Source of the DNA: Himantopus leucocephalus
Lineage: Eukaryota > Chordata > Aves > Charadriiformes > Recurvirostridae
DNA: 64,000 bases
Direction: 5' to 3'
Assembly (NCBI GenBank): GCA_003993805.1
Contig: RSEF01000031.1
Location: forward strand, 51,896,463-51,960,462
In this document: positions 39,001-47,522 of the stretch, piece by piece
Position numbering within the stretch: position 1 is the first letter of the stretch
Layout: each line of letters starts with the position of its first letter
Notes under the pieces: model-generated
The model's database searches: none
What the model saw: only the letters and a program-made list of their open reading frames with translations
What the model was told of the DNA's origin: nothing
Position numbers and translations under genes: made by a program

Positions 39001-42000
39001 AAACACTTTATTCTCATAGAGATCAATAAAAGGTGAAGTAGCCATAAAAACTGGACACTCATTCCTCTATTAAATGTAAATGTCTATCTTAGCTGAAAGG
39101 TGTAATAGAGAACAGTTTCCCTGAACAAGTTTCATTAAGAGAGTAAGCACTAGACTGAGATCCCATGTTGATGCATGTTTTGTTCAGGGTGTAAACATTA
39201 AGACCTTTCAACTCTCTTCTCACCCTTTTGTAACAGATTTACTGCTCACTGAAACAGGAAGAGCTAAGTATATGCTTTGATCTGAAGAATCCAAAGGATT
39301 TGCAAAAGTATTCCTAGTAACAAACACAGTTTTAGCTCCTACTTGCTTGCAAAGGTAGTATTTTCAATTAGCAGTTGACTAAAATCATCCCAGAGTCTGA
39401 GGAACCACCAGACCAAAAGAATCTTCTGAGGCCTTTGAGTAGTTCCAGGTCACAATGCTAAGAAGTCCTCTGTAGTGCACTTGAGCCAATGGTGAATAGC
39501 GTATCTGGTAAGCAAACAACTATGAATCATGGGGCATCTCTCTTTCTCAAAGGAAGCAGTAAGAAAAAAGTCTAGTCCTAGTGCATTCTGCACATACAAG
39601 AAAATTCACTGAACAGTGCCATGTCCCCTCATAGTTCAGATGGCAAGATGAAAGAGAAACAAGCTGCTTTTCTTGCTCTGCCTTACTTTTTGCAGCACTG
39701 TAAATTTAACTCCTAATCCAATTTTGGAGCTAAATGGTAAACCTAACACTCTGAACCATTTGATATCGCACTTCATCTGGCTTAGCCATTCCAACAGAAA
39801 ACTGTCTCTCTGGTATGACGATTATCAGTGTGGCTTCTGTCTTCAAATAAGGTTCACACAAGTCCTCGGGTCTTAATGGATCTGAGGATGTACTTACTGT
39901 CTCATGTTCTAGTTTAGTTAACAGAAGAAAGCTATTATAGGCACTTTGGAGAATCCTCTTCTACCAACCCAGAAATATAGAGCCTGCATTCCCAAGAATT
40001 TAAAGCTTTTGACTAGTAAAAAGAGTAAGAAGTTTTGTCATGAATGGTGACAGGCTTTCTAACATGCAAAGAGACAAATTTTGAACCTAGTCTTTGCACA
40101 TGTAAGCATCATGTGACTTGAGCTGTAGGGACTCGTTTACATTTTCTGAAACACAGACAATTACATCCCTTCTGACTCCAAGGATGAGAGTTCTGCAAAT
40201 GGAGAAGCATTACAGCATATAAACTGTTGGTATATGAGACATTCTTACCCAGTCCTCTTGGCATACTAACCTATTCTCATAGAGTTGCTGGTTGATTATA
40301 GAATCCTTCAGTCTAAATTAATTTTGTTTAGTTTTGTCTACCGCAGAAAGATCATAATTTGTAATGGACAGTTAAAGGTACGCTCAGATAGCAGTTCATA
40401 CAACTATTTTAGGAAATTATAATTCTTGCAGCATCGAGCTCAGCCCATCATCTGAAAAGGGAATACAGGTGACCAGCTTACATTAGACTCCTAGCACGGA
40501 AATAGTCTAAGTGAATTGTCTCTGCCTAGTATACCATTCCCTTACAAAATTCATATGGCAACCACCAGTTCTTCCCAGCCATGACAGACTGCTACCAAAC
40601 TGATTTGGAGTTAAGAATCTGAATCTTAGCAAAAAAATCTACAGACTATTTCACCATAGTCTATCCATAACATTATTAGAAAAAGGTAGAATAATTAAGG
40701 CCCGTTGACAAAAGAGTGATTACATTGATCCTGAAGCATGAAGATACCATTACAATACAGCTTAACAGTGTCTGCCAAACCCAATTAAAAAATAAATATA
40801 TATATTCACATACATAGGTAGACAGATAGATACACATTTGAAATCCTTACCAAAATAAAGAGAATATAAATGAAAACTGGTACTTTTTTCTTGGTATTTT
40901 GTGAACAACTATTTAGTTGATGGTCACCTACACTGGAACGTCCCCTAATTAATTTTTCCAGTAATAGTAGCACAAAGCGGGAGCCAAGGAATAACGTGAA
41001 GAAGAAATAATGTATGCTTCCTTGGTGTTATTTCTTGTATGAAACAGAACACTCCTTTTGGAAAGATAATTTTTCTATTACAGAATCACAGAATGGTTGA
41101 AGATGTAAGGGATTTCTGGAAGTCACCTAGTCCAAACCCCCAGCCCAAGTAAAGCCATGTAGAGCAAGTTGCCCAGGACCGTGCCCTGACAGCTTTGAGT
41201 ATCACGAAGGATGGAGAGTCCACAGCATCTTTGGGCAACCTGTTCCACTTCTCCATCACCCTCAGAGTGAAAAAGACCCAAAAAACCACAACAGTGTTTC
41301 TTGACTTTGAGACAGAACCTCCTGTGCTTCAGTTTGTGCCCATTGCCTCTTGTCCTGTCTCAGGGCACCCCTGGCAACAGCCTGGCTCTGTCTTCTTTGC
41401 ACCCTCTCTACAGGTAATTATATACATTCATGAGCCTTCTCTTCCCTTGGATAAACAGTCCAGCATCAGAAAGTTGTGTTACCTTTAATCAAATTACAAA
41501 GCATTCAGGCTGATCATTTTCCCCTCTATTATTAATGCCGCATTATTTACAGTAATCAGTAAACCTGATGTAAAATGCTAACAATAAAAAACTCATTTTA
41601 GATACGTTTTTTAAATTTACTTACCTCTAAAAGGTAATCTCCTAGATATTGCAAAGGGTAGTATCGAGCTTCAGAGAGACATTTTTTGTTTCGCATAGGA
41701 AAAATTTTATTGTTGATTAATATATGAGTTATATTGCACTCTGCATTTTGAGATGAACATACGGTTGCCTTTCCAGCTTGAAGAACTCTAAACATATTTG
41801 GAAAGAAGTATTTACTGCATTATATTAATACTGCCTAAAACCACATTATTATTCACAAACAACAAGCATGCAAGTGCAAGAGAATAAGGGTTCCACATGT
41901 AAGGCACTGCCCAACCTTCATTAGGAGGATAAAAGGGCGCCCACTTAACAAGACATACTTCTCTTCATAATTTAACACTATTAATTAAAATCTATGTACA

Positions 42001-45000
42001 CCTCCTACATATCTGACAGAAAGCTTTACCTCTGCACTTTTTCAAAGATCAAATTTTGTGACAGCACCTATAATTTATTGCATTATGTCCTCCACAACGA
42101 TGACGGTCTTTCAATTATGTTTTGCAATAAATTAAGCAATTTACCAAAAATGGAACACTTCTTTTCTGAAGTGTAACATGATATTTTCATAATGCAAATA
42201 CACTTTTATATTTCATTTTGGAGTCATTTGCAGCATTTGGTGCTGTCCAATATCATACACAGAAAAGACATTTGTTTGTCTTTGGGACACCATTACATGT
42301 AAGAATTTCCCACGGGGCAATTTCCAGAGTTATACTGCTGCAACTATTCCTATCTTTTATAAAAGATGCCAGTCAAAAAAATGGCGGAAGAAGTAAGGTC
42401 TCTTGACATGCTGGATATAAGTTTTATTTTTTATAATCCAGGTAAGTAAAAAGAAAAGGATGCTGGTCTCACACACTTACCCATCCAACGACTATGCACT
42501 AAGGGCAGGAAAAGCATAGAAGAGGGAAAAAAGGTACAAGTGTTGTAAATACTAGAAGAAAATCAATCTTTCCCCAAAGCTACAGTGGCCTTTATGACTA
42601 AAACCAGTACTTGCTGGAGACAAAAAATATCTACCTTTCAGTGTTTTCTGACTGAGTAAAAAGATCCCCATACCGGTGTACGGGAAACAGTCTGGAAAAA
42701 GATTCCTTCCACAAAGCTGCATGTTCACCTGTCTAACTGATGTAGTTCCTGTTAAGGGTTTTTTCTATCGTGAACACCGAGTTGTGCAAGACAGCATTTC
42801 AATCGTGTTATGAGAATCTGCACAGGCAGTTTTTACAGAAAAAGAAAGGGCATTTTTCACAAATGCAGCAGGATGAGTGCATCTTTCTGCAAGATAGCAC
42901 ATAGTAAACTCTTCTGCTCAGCCAAGAAAATAGCATACTTAGAATACTTTCAAGTTGGCAAAATCAGAAGCTGGTAACTTCAGCTACACCTCGCTTTGTC
43001 TTTACGAACTGCAGATAGACCGGCATTCTGCAATGCAGCACGCAGCCCTGTACCATCATCAACCAAACTGCACCTCCCTTCTTGCCTGTGCATCTGTGGC
43101 ATGCCCAGACCTGAGGAGTACTCCTAAATAACTGGGATTTCAACAGAGAAGGAGAGTAAGACAGTATCTGTGCCCGCAATGAATGTAAAGCTCCAAAACA
43201 GTGTCGGGGAATGTTTGCTTTTACTGCACTAGAAGCAAATGTTACTTAACATGCTCTGTTTGTGATTCAATACAGTATTTAAACCACAGAATCCAAGTGT
43301 GTAGGAAGAGCATGGGAAAAAAAATGCAGTCCCAGAATTCTTGCACTTCCATTGTTTTCCTTTTTTGGTTTTCCTTTATACTTTTGTCCTTTCCCTTCTG
43401 AACTATCTGTATTTACATCATATCAGAAACATCTACTACAGTACAAATTAGGTCTTTAGAACCACAAGAAGCTGTTACATAGACATGACACAAAAACTGA
43501 TCAGGTTGGTCACAGTGTGGCCCAGATCTGTAAGACACAGTTCACAGCTGCGTCAGGTCACCCACCCAAGCAAAATGATGTATCCTGTTCCAGCTACTAT
43601 TTGAATGTAACATCCACGCAAAATAAACGATTACTCATAAAAACCGTAAGCCTATATATCTTGCCTAATGAGAAAGTTTCTGTACGCAGTTTACTTAAGA
43701 CACAAACATAGGAGAATGCGTGTTATTTTTGACCCTATACTATAAATAAAGAAAGAAAAGTAGCGATGTTAAAGATTTAAAGTCATTTTATTATAAAAAG
43801 TACGGAAGTATACTAGTAAAAAACAATTCGGAGTTTGAAGAGCTGGAGGTTGTTATGGACCAAATTAACTGGGATGGAAGAACAAAAATGTGTTCGACCA
43901 TATAATAAGTGTTCCATTGTTCATTATTTAAGCTTTAAGACATATCCTCCTACCTTCTAATAGACGCCATTCGTTTATCACCTTCCTTAACAGGGAGGAC
44001 AACTTTCCATCTGTGGAAGGCCCCTGGAGCACTAGACTGTGTCAGTTCTTCGCGCCATCTTTTAGGTGCAGATTGCATTTGAGGTGAATAATGGCTGCCT
44101 TTTTCAATTTCATATCCCCATTCGTACGTTGTTTCATCAAGCCATCTGCCACTTTCGGCACTATTAATTATGTACTCCTTAGTTAGTATCCACTTTCCTA
44201 AAAAGCAAATGAACCGTCAACTACAAAAGATTTTTTGTGCAGACAAATGGCAATCAACTGAAGATCTAATATAAAATTAACTTCAACCTTTCTTGTGCAA
44301 ATAAAAGCTGGAATTATAAGTACCATTTTAAAAACTTCTTCCTACCGCAAGAGTTCCTCTCTTCACACTGCAAAATCAGAAATCTCACAATGCCACTGAA
44401 AATGATCATTTTGTTTTCTTTTAACGATGAAGTACCTTTTTATTCTTCCTAAATAAAAATACTTGTCTATCTCCTCAAAAATCTGCAAATGGAATTTTTC
44501 AGCTTCCCAAATTTTATCCTTATGACTTCCGCAGAACCTTGCTTAACCCTTTATTTTTAGTATCATTTGACACTTTTACAAATGTACCAAAACATAGTAC
44601 AATTAAGAAATATTTTACCACCAATGATTAAAAAGAGGAACGAAGGTTTTAGCATGCAAGCTGTTTCTTTTACGTATTCTTAATATTACTTGCACTGCAA
44701 GTGTAGTGAATACCAATACTAGGGGGATACGGTTTTAGACTTTTGTCTTTCCCCTTTCTTCTTTTCATATCCTTTTCTCTCATCCCTTGGCTCCACCTCC
44801 TCCGCCTCTCCTCTTTCATCTTCCGCATGTATGCTTTTGATACTGTATGTAATGATCTTCCCCTTTTTCTCTGTCTCTCTTTTCTTACAGGTTCAGGTCA
44901 AGAGCCGTGGTTAGTACCCTGCTCCTGTATTGAAACACTACCTACAGAAGATACTGTAAGAGAAATTGACTTGAATTGTGTGAACCTAATTGGTTTCACA

Positions 45001-46783
45001 GAACAGCAGGGTTGACTGGCAAAATGTCTCAGTGCAGGAGCACAGATGGTACTTCTACATAACCTAGCATAGGTACCAGTAGACTTATGACTGGAAAAGG
45101 TATGCTGTGCACAACCTGTATGTTAAAATCACTTTCATTTCGAAGTTTCCATCTCAAAACTTCTGTCAGCTAGGAAGTCCATGAAGACTGGCATCCTTGT
45201 TAGTATTCCTATTCACCTCTATGGAGTTCTAAATGGGTTTAAACATGATCTTTTACACTTACTTGGGAAAAACTGCAGTAGGAACGAACACATGCTCTCT
45301 GCCACCAAGGGCAAAAGCAATGATTAAGCAAAAAGAGCACCTCTTCCAGGATTAAAAACTACTAGATGGTACTGGGGAAGATTTGCAAGTACAGAAACAA
45401 GACAGAGTTTTGCATTACCATGTGGACATCTCTGTTCAAGAAAACATCTCCAGATGTTTTAAATCCCGAAAAGTAAGAAAGCATTAACTCAAAGGTTTGT
45501 AACAGTTAGAATGAAGTGCTACACCAGAAATCTTTCTGCATTTTAATATTGTTTCCTGTACGGAAACTTTTGGTCTATTTCCTTTTTGATTAGAGTGCCA
45601 TCAGAATTTACATTAGTACAAGTCATGTGTTTATATATACTTACATCCACTCACCCCTACATTCTAGCAGCGATGGATGACTGAAAATACTTACTAATAC
45701 GGTAAGTCCAAACACGAAATCAAGGAATTTACACATATCTTTAAACCCAAATATAAGTTTAGTTATTTCTGTTAACTCTTAAATTTAAGATTATGTATCC
45801 AAAATATTGCTTTAACACTTTGTATAATACAATACAGGGAAACAAAGATCATGTTTAACCACTTAATTCATTGGTATTGTGATATCTGTGACTCCACAAG
45901 ATTTTCTAAACTCATCATAAAATCCTTCCAGGTATACTGCCTATAAAGAAATCTTAAGCTACAGAATTCTCAGCTGAAAAGCATTTTAGTTGCTTGTGTA
46001 TGGGATTTTAGCATGAGGACTTAGGCAAATGAAAAGTAAGAGGAAAGATGAGAGGCTTGTGTCAGAATGGCAAAAGCCTGGAATTTTCTCTTGCTGCATA
46101 AACAGGAACTCACGGTGACCTTTACCAGTGAATGTTGCACATGAACTTGGTGTCAAAAATCCACGTTGGTTACAAGTGTCCATACTGTCTCTGCCTCCTT
46201 TTCAAGCAGTCCATGTTTAAGCGCCCATATCATTTGGATAGGACTTCATGATCTAACTAGTATATAACAAAGCTTTGTTTGGGAACAGATGCAGACCAAA
46301 CAAAGGAAGATGGCAGGAAAAAATCCAAACCAAAAAGAAGTAACTCAGAACTTGAATGTAGTACTAAGTTAAAAAAGTCAAGGTTAAGGTCCTATGTTAT
46401 GATCCTATGAAATTTTACAGCAAATCTTTTACTCACCTGACGCACAGGCAGCTAAGAACTTTTCGCTCTTGCACAGCTTTTTCGCTATAAGATGTGTACA
46501 ATTTCTGTATTTCTAACAAAACAAAAGCAAAACAACACACTTGTGTCACTGGAAACAGTTTAACTTTCTTGGCTACTTATACACAGCACTAACTACTGCA
46601 CAGTGTTTTCTTCTGAGGCTCGCATTTTGTCTTTCTGCTCCGGCCATCGGGTACTTTAGTGAACAATACCTTATCGTCTAAAAAAACACAGTCCAGTTTG
46701 AGGAGCCATTCGAGTAGTGCCTTTTTCTCTTGCTTTTTAAATCCAGTTAATTGGATTATCCGTTTCTGGCCGCCACTTGCCAT
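11545..46783 (-). CDS. SLF1: SLF1 (ANKRD32), SMC5-SMC6 complex localization factor 1; whole coding span, 17 coding exons
   Basis: The predicted protein acts in the nucleus. In mammals SLF1 binds phosphorylated RAD18 through its BRCT pair and, with SLF2, brings the SMC5-SMC6 complex to stalled forks and interstrand crosslinks. The coding exons, in transcription order, are 46783-46670, 46512-46437, 44197-43954, 41787-41625, 36847-36716, 35280-35227, 31280-31122, 30556-30390, 28911-28774, 28081-27916, 21798-21651, 20142-19997, 17989-17814, 17315-17182, 15199-15107, 14713-14531 and 12020-11545. All introns are GT-AG and the phases match throughout, giving 2769 nt (922 residues plus stop). Order of parts: BRCT pair 6-199, linker 200-261, helical middle, ankyrin repeats 673-765, C-terminal tail. 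Identity rests on remembered similarity to human SLF1 along nearly the whole length. The protein is about 130 residues shorter than human, mainly in the linker. No frameshift or premature stop was seen. Confidence 0.95.
14531..14713 (-). CDS. SLF1: SLF1 coding exon 16 (ankyrin repeats 2 and 3)
   Basis: It encodes residues 704-765 with two canonical ankyrin cores, GWTPLHEAC (707-715) and GVTPLHDAL (741-749), each followed by the helix pair and ending KLLLQHGG. It is the most conserved part of the protein. Acceptor TTATAATTCAG|, donor GGGG|GTGAGT; the open frame past both ends is intron. Confidence 0.96.
15107..15199 (-). CDS. SLF1: SLF1 coding exon 15 (ankyrin repeat 1)
   Basis: A 93-nt exon, phase 1 at both ends, encoding one ankyrin unit (residues 673-704): GETALHRAC followed by [19 protein letters not shown]. 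The exon length equals one repeat. Ankyrin domains of this subgroup are linked to reading unmethylated histone H4 K20 on new chromatin; for SLF1 this is an extrapolation. Confidence 0.95.
15784..15804. repeat. (AAT)n microsatellite in an SLF1 intron
   Basis: Seven TAA/AAT units followed by an A run, between coding exons 14 and 15. Confidence 0.9.
17182..17315 (-). CDS. SLF1: SLF1 coding exon 14
   Basis: It encodes residues 628-673 ([17 protein letters not shown], then [20 protein letters not shown]) between the basic segment and the ankyrin repeats. It is less conserved than its neighbours, but KENC and the downstream join to GETALH fit human. Acceptor CTTTTCAG|, donor TAAAG|GTATGC. Confidence 0.9.
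17814..17989 (-). CDS. SLF1: SLF1 coding exon 13 (basic segment)
   Basis: It encodes residues 570-628, [12 protein letters not shown] onward, with a lysine/arginine cluster at about 590-597 (KTKKKKRK) that could be a nuclear localisation signal, then [14 protein letters not shown]. The reading frame stays open about 80 nt further 5', and a second acceptor after ACAAAG would add nine codons. I chose CAACAG|GTTTGT because human continues straight from SLQKM into a VYSYLPAL-like segment. Confidence 0.88.
19997..20142 (-). CDS. SLF1: SLF1 coding exon 12 (helical middle)
   Basis: It encodes residues 521-569, [20 protein letters not shown] followed by [14 protein letters not shown] and [12 protein letters not shown] located it by translating the minus strand between its neighbours; its phase (1 in, 0 out) repairs an otherwise impossible join between exons 11 and 13. 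[13 protein letters not shown] is nearly identical to human. Acceptor TTTATCCAG|, donor AAATA|GTAAGT. Confidence 0.93.
20683..20749. repeat. Perfect 33-bp direct duplication around a single N
   Basis: 20683-20715 and 20717-20749 are identical and separated only by the N at 20716. This looks like an unmerged contig overlap rather than a biological repeat. Confidence 0.93.
21651..21798 (-). CDS. SLF1: SLF1 coding exon 11 (helical middle)
   Basis: It encodes residues 472-521 ([20 protein letters not shown], then [20 protein letters not shown], then ISCD). It is separated from exon 10 by the longest intron of the gene, about 6.1 kb, which holds an ERVL LTR fragment. Acceptor TTCATTTAG|, donor TGATG|GTGAGT. 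Confidence 0.93.
21799..27915 (-). other. SLF1: SLF1 intron between coding exons 10 and 11 (about 6.1 kb)
   Basis: It is the longest intron. Apart from the ERVL LTR fragment at 25266-25740 it is unique AT-rich sequence with short runs of A and T. No exon that would keep the phase was found here, and exons 10 and 11 join directly in phase 0. Confidence 0.8.
25266..25740 (+). mobile_element. Avian ERVL-type LTR fragment, 3'-truncated
   Basis: It begins TGTACTGGGTCTGGCTGGGG and follows the avian ERVL LTR plan: GACCAAAGGGATGTTCCA, a TATA-like CAATAAAAG at about 25526, TGGCGTTTGCCTTGCCAA, GAATTCCTTATTTTGCTTTG, an ATTAAA poly(A) signal at 25702-25707 and CTTTATCTCGACCCATGAG. It breaks off after GAGTTTTATTTAC without the terminal CA end. 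It has no internal viral genes and lies antisense to SLF1 in its longest intron. The match to the family is from memory. Confidence 0.82.
27916..28081 (-). CDS. SLF1: SLF1 coding exon 10 (helical middle)
   Basis: It encodes residues 416-471 ([45 protein letters not shown]). FWLGSETS matches human FWSGSETS. Acceptor TTTTTACAG|, donor AATGAT|GTGAGT, phase 2 in and 0 out. Confidence 0.94.
28774..28911 (-). CDS. SLF1: SLF1 coding exon 9 (helical middle)
   Basis: It encodes residues 370-416, starting [12 protein letters not shown] and containing [18 protein letters not shown]. The reading frame here is not the longest open one: two other frames are open but stop within the exon, and only this frame joins both neighbours. 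C372 and C379 follow the CxxC of the previous exon. Acceptor TTTTTCAG|, donor AAAAG|GTGGGT. Confidence 0.92.
29671..29763 (+). mobile_element. CR1 3' tail fragment with poly-C run
   Basis: AACCTGGTCTAGTGGAAGGTGCC then GATGATCTTAAAGGTCCCT and CCATTCTGTGATTCTAC are CR1 3' UTR. An N at 29729 is followed by 14 Cs where the family has CCTTCCAACCC. It lies in the SLF1 intron between exons 8 and 9, antisense to the gene. Confidence 0.85.
30010..30046. repeat. AT/GT/ACAT dinucleotide-type repeat
   Basis: A run of GATATATATG, TGTGTGTA, TATATATA and two ACAT units: a compound microsatellite in an SLF1 intron. Confidence 0.85.
30055..30094. repeat. 20-bp direct repeat, two copies
   Basis: Two adjacent 20-bp units, AGTAATACATAGTTTATTGT and the same with one change (T to A at position 13). 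Confidence 0.9.
30390..30556 (-). CDS. SLF1: SLF1 coding exon 8 (helical middle, CxxC motif)
   Basis: It encodes residues 315-370. [21 protein letters not shown] is the best conserved stretch, and C354 and C357 form a CxxC pair. Phase 0 in, 2 out; acceptor TTATTACAG|, donor GTAAG|GTAAGA. Confidence 0.94.
31122..31280 (-). CDS. SLF1: SLF1 coding exon 7 (start of the helical middle region)
   Basis: It encodes residues 262-314 ([20 protein letters not shown] and on, ending [11 protein letters not shown]). The alternation of hydrophobic residues suggests paired helices. The block matches the human segment starting VKNAEFPRG in order and length. Phase 0 at both ends; acceptor ATTCCTAG|, donor TATCG|GTGAGA. 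Confidence 0.92.
34425..34887 (+). mobile_element. CR1 LINE fragment, reverse transcriptase piece joined to the 3' end
   Basis: The left part (34430-34594) translates as [20 protein letters not shown] and on to RIQ-like RVVVNGSMS, the reverse-transcriptase core of CR1. At about 34595 it jumps to GGACAAGGGGCAAGAGTTTT in the 3' end of the same frame and ends CCATTCTATGATTCTATG. The thumb and most downstream coding sequence are missing, so this is an internally deleted dead copy in an SLF1 intron, antisense to the gene. Confidence 0.92.
34914..34943. repeat. Perfect 12-bp inverted repeat with 6-nt loop
   Basis: AAGATGCCCTAA, loop ATCACA, then TTAGGGCATCTT. It begins about 27 bp after the end of a CR1 copy, in an SLF1 intron. 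Confidence 0.9.
35227..35280 (-). CDS. SLF1: SLF1 coding exon 6 (small linker exon)
   Basis: A 54-nt phase-0/0 exon encoding 18 residues, [18 protein letters not shown]. The corresponding human segment is also 18 residues long as I recall it, which supports such a short exon. Acceptor TTTTACAG|, donor CAGAG|GTAAGG. Confidence 0.87.
36716..36847 (-). CDS. SLF1: SLF1 coding exon 5 (linker repeat unit)
   Basis: This 132-nt exon is phase 0 at both ends and encodes residues 200-243. It begins NEIQNTED and ends [16 protein letters not shown]. It follows BRCT2 and has no recognised fold. The ends resemble both the first (KEIQNDED) and last (VEIKNTLRKHIYRAQ) of what look like four related units in the human linker as I remember it. 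The acceptor CTGCACAG| and donor TGCA|GTAAGT are both strong. Confidence 0.88.
36848..41624 (-). other. SLF1: SLF1 intron between coding exons 4 and 5 (about 4.8 kb)
   Basis: It holds the CR1 copy at 41080-41440 and several minus-strand stretches that look like phase-0/0 exons. In human the flanking exons seem to join directly (LLE to KEIQ), so I treat the interval as intron. Confidence 0.7.
41080..41440 (-). mobile_element. CR1 LINE fragment, antisense orientation
   Basis: The plus strand begins ACAGAATCACAGAATGGTTG and continues through CCCAGGACCGTGCCCTGACAG, CCTGTTCCACTTCTCCATCA and GTGCCCATTGCCTCTTGTCC, the reverse complement of a CR1 3' end. It sits in the SLF1 intron after exon 4, in the same orientation as SLF1. 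Confidence 0.92.
41625..41787 (-). CDS. SLF1: SLF1 coding exon 4 (rest of BRCT2)
   Basis: It encodes residues 145-199: [20 protein letters not shown] and [13 protein letters not shown]. These are the helix-1, strand-3 and C-terminal helix segments of BRCT2, closely matching remembered human RVLEAGKANV and YPIQYLGDFLLE. It ends at a phase-0 donor, GAG|GTAAGT. A 360-bp CR1 fragment lies about 200 bp downstream in the next intron. Confidence 0.94.
43954..44197 (-). CDS. SLF1: SLF1 coding exon 3 (end of BRCT1, start of BRCT2)
   Basis: It encodes residues 64-145. [10 protein letters not shown] carries the conserved BRCT tryptophan (W66), followed by [18 protein letters not shown], then a short linker and the start of BRCT2 at [18 protein letters not shown]. 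At 244 nt it is the largest internal exon, and it is among the parts closest to the human protein. Acceptor CTTTTTAG|, donor AGAAG|GTAGGA. Confidence 0.94.
46437..46512 (-). CDS. SLF1: SLF1 coding exon 2 (BRCT1 core)
   Basis: It encodes residues 39-63 plus one base, [19 protein letters not shown] and on. NCTHLI is the third-strand motif of BRCT1, and the following lysines (K53 or K56) are placed to help bind a phosphate. The acceptor is TTTTGTTAG| and the donor TCAG|GTGAGT; the phase is 0 in and 1 out. Confidence 0.93.
46670..46783 (-). CDS. SLF1: SLF1 coding exon 1 (start of BRCT1)
   Basis: This exon encodes residues 1-38, starting [15 protein letters not shown]. The T13-G14 pair at the end of the first BRCT beta strand is the usual phosphate-contact position. 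The donor is AAG|GTATTG, phase 0. The ATG begins directly after a pyrimidine tract ending in AACAG, so the exon edge and the start codon coincide and the 5' UTR is probably on a separate upstream exon. Human SLF1 also has 38 residues before the same exon junction, as I recall it. Confidence 0.93.
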
Positions 46784-47242
46784 CTGTTAAAAGGAAAAAA
46801 AAACACAAACGAAAAGGAGACGTTAGCACACAACACGCACATCACCAAGCGTTGCTTCCACGATCTCACTAGCACTTCCCACTCGTTTCCCCACAAAAAG
46901 GGGGACAAACCACAGGGCGAGGGGCCAGCACTACCCCACGGCGGTTCACCACACTTGAAGCCGCCTCTGCCTGCCCGGGGGGGGACACCGGAGCGCCGGT
47001 ACCGGGGTAGGCCGGAGACCCCAAACTGCGCCCGGCGAGGGGCCGAGCCCCCCGCCGCCCTCCCCTCCCCCGGGACTGGGCACCGCGGCTCCCCGCAACC
47101 CGCTCGCCCGGAGGCGGCCGCGGCGTTCCGGCCTCCGCCCGGGGGGTGCGGGGGAGTCCTCCCGCCGCCCCGCCGTGAGGGAAAGCCGCCGCCCTCAGGG
47201 GAGGCCCCGCAGGAAAGCGCGGCTCAGGCGCGGCGGGCTCAC

Positions 47243-47410
47243 CGGAGGCGCCGGGGGGCACCGGACCGCCTCCCCCTCAGCGGCGGGGGGAGCCCGCCCG
47301 CCCTCACGTACACACGCCATGGTGGGGGGGCGGGCGGACGGGCCGGCGCCTTCTCGCCCCTCGGGCCGGTGCGGGCCGTGGCGGGCGCTGCGCCCCGGCG
47401 CGTTCCCGCC
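47243..47410 (-). other. SLF1: Probable non-coding first exon of SLF1
   Basis: On the minus strand the sequence reads CCTCCG|GTGAGC, a good donor with the exon edge at 47243. A second donor, GTGTAC|GTGAGG, has its edge at 47308 and may be used instead. Either could splice to the acceptor beside the start codon at 46783. The 5' end near 47410 is a guess placed next to the GC boxes. Confidence 0.45.
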
Positions 47411-47439
47411 TTCCCCCCGCCCCGCCCCCGGATGTGGCG

Positions 47440-47522
47440 GCGCGGCCGTTCCGGGCCGTTGTCACTGACGCTCCGCGGTCGCCGGGGCTGTCGGCGCCGA
47501 GCCGCGGGGGGACCCCGGCCGG
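47440..47522 (+). other. Probable non-coding first exon of a divergent gene (KIAA0825 by synteny)
   Basis: A consensus plus-strand donor, GGCCGG|GTAAGT, ends at 47522 within the CpG island, just past the ETS and GC-box cluster. There is no plausible ATG-led coding frame before it. In human, KIAA0825 starts here on the opposite strand to SLF1. No KIAA0825 coding exon could be recognised in the 16 kb that follow, so the name is inferred from position only. Confidence 0.4.
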
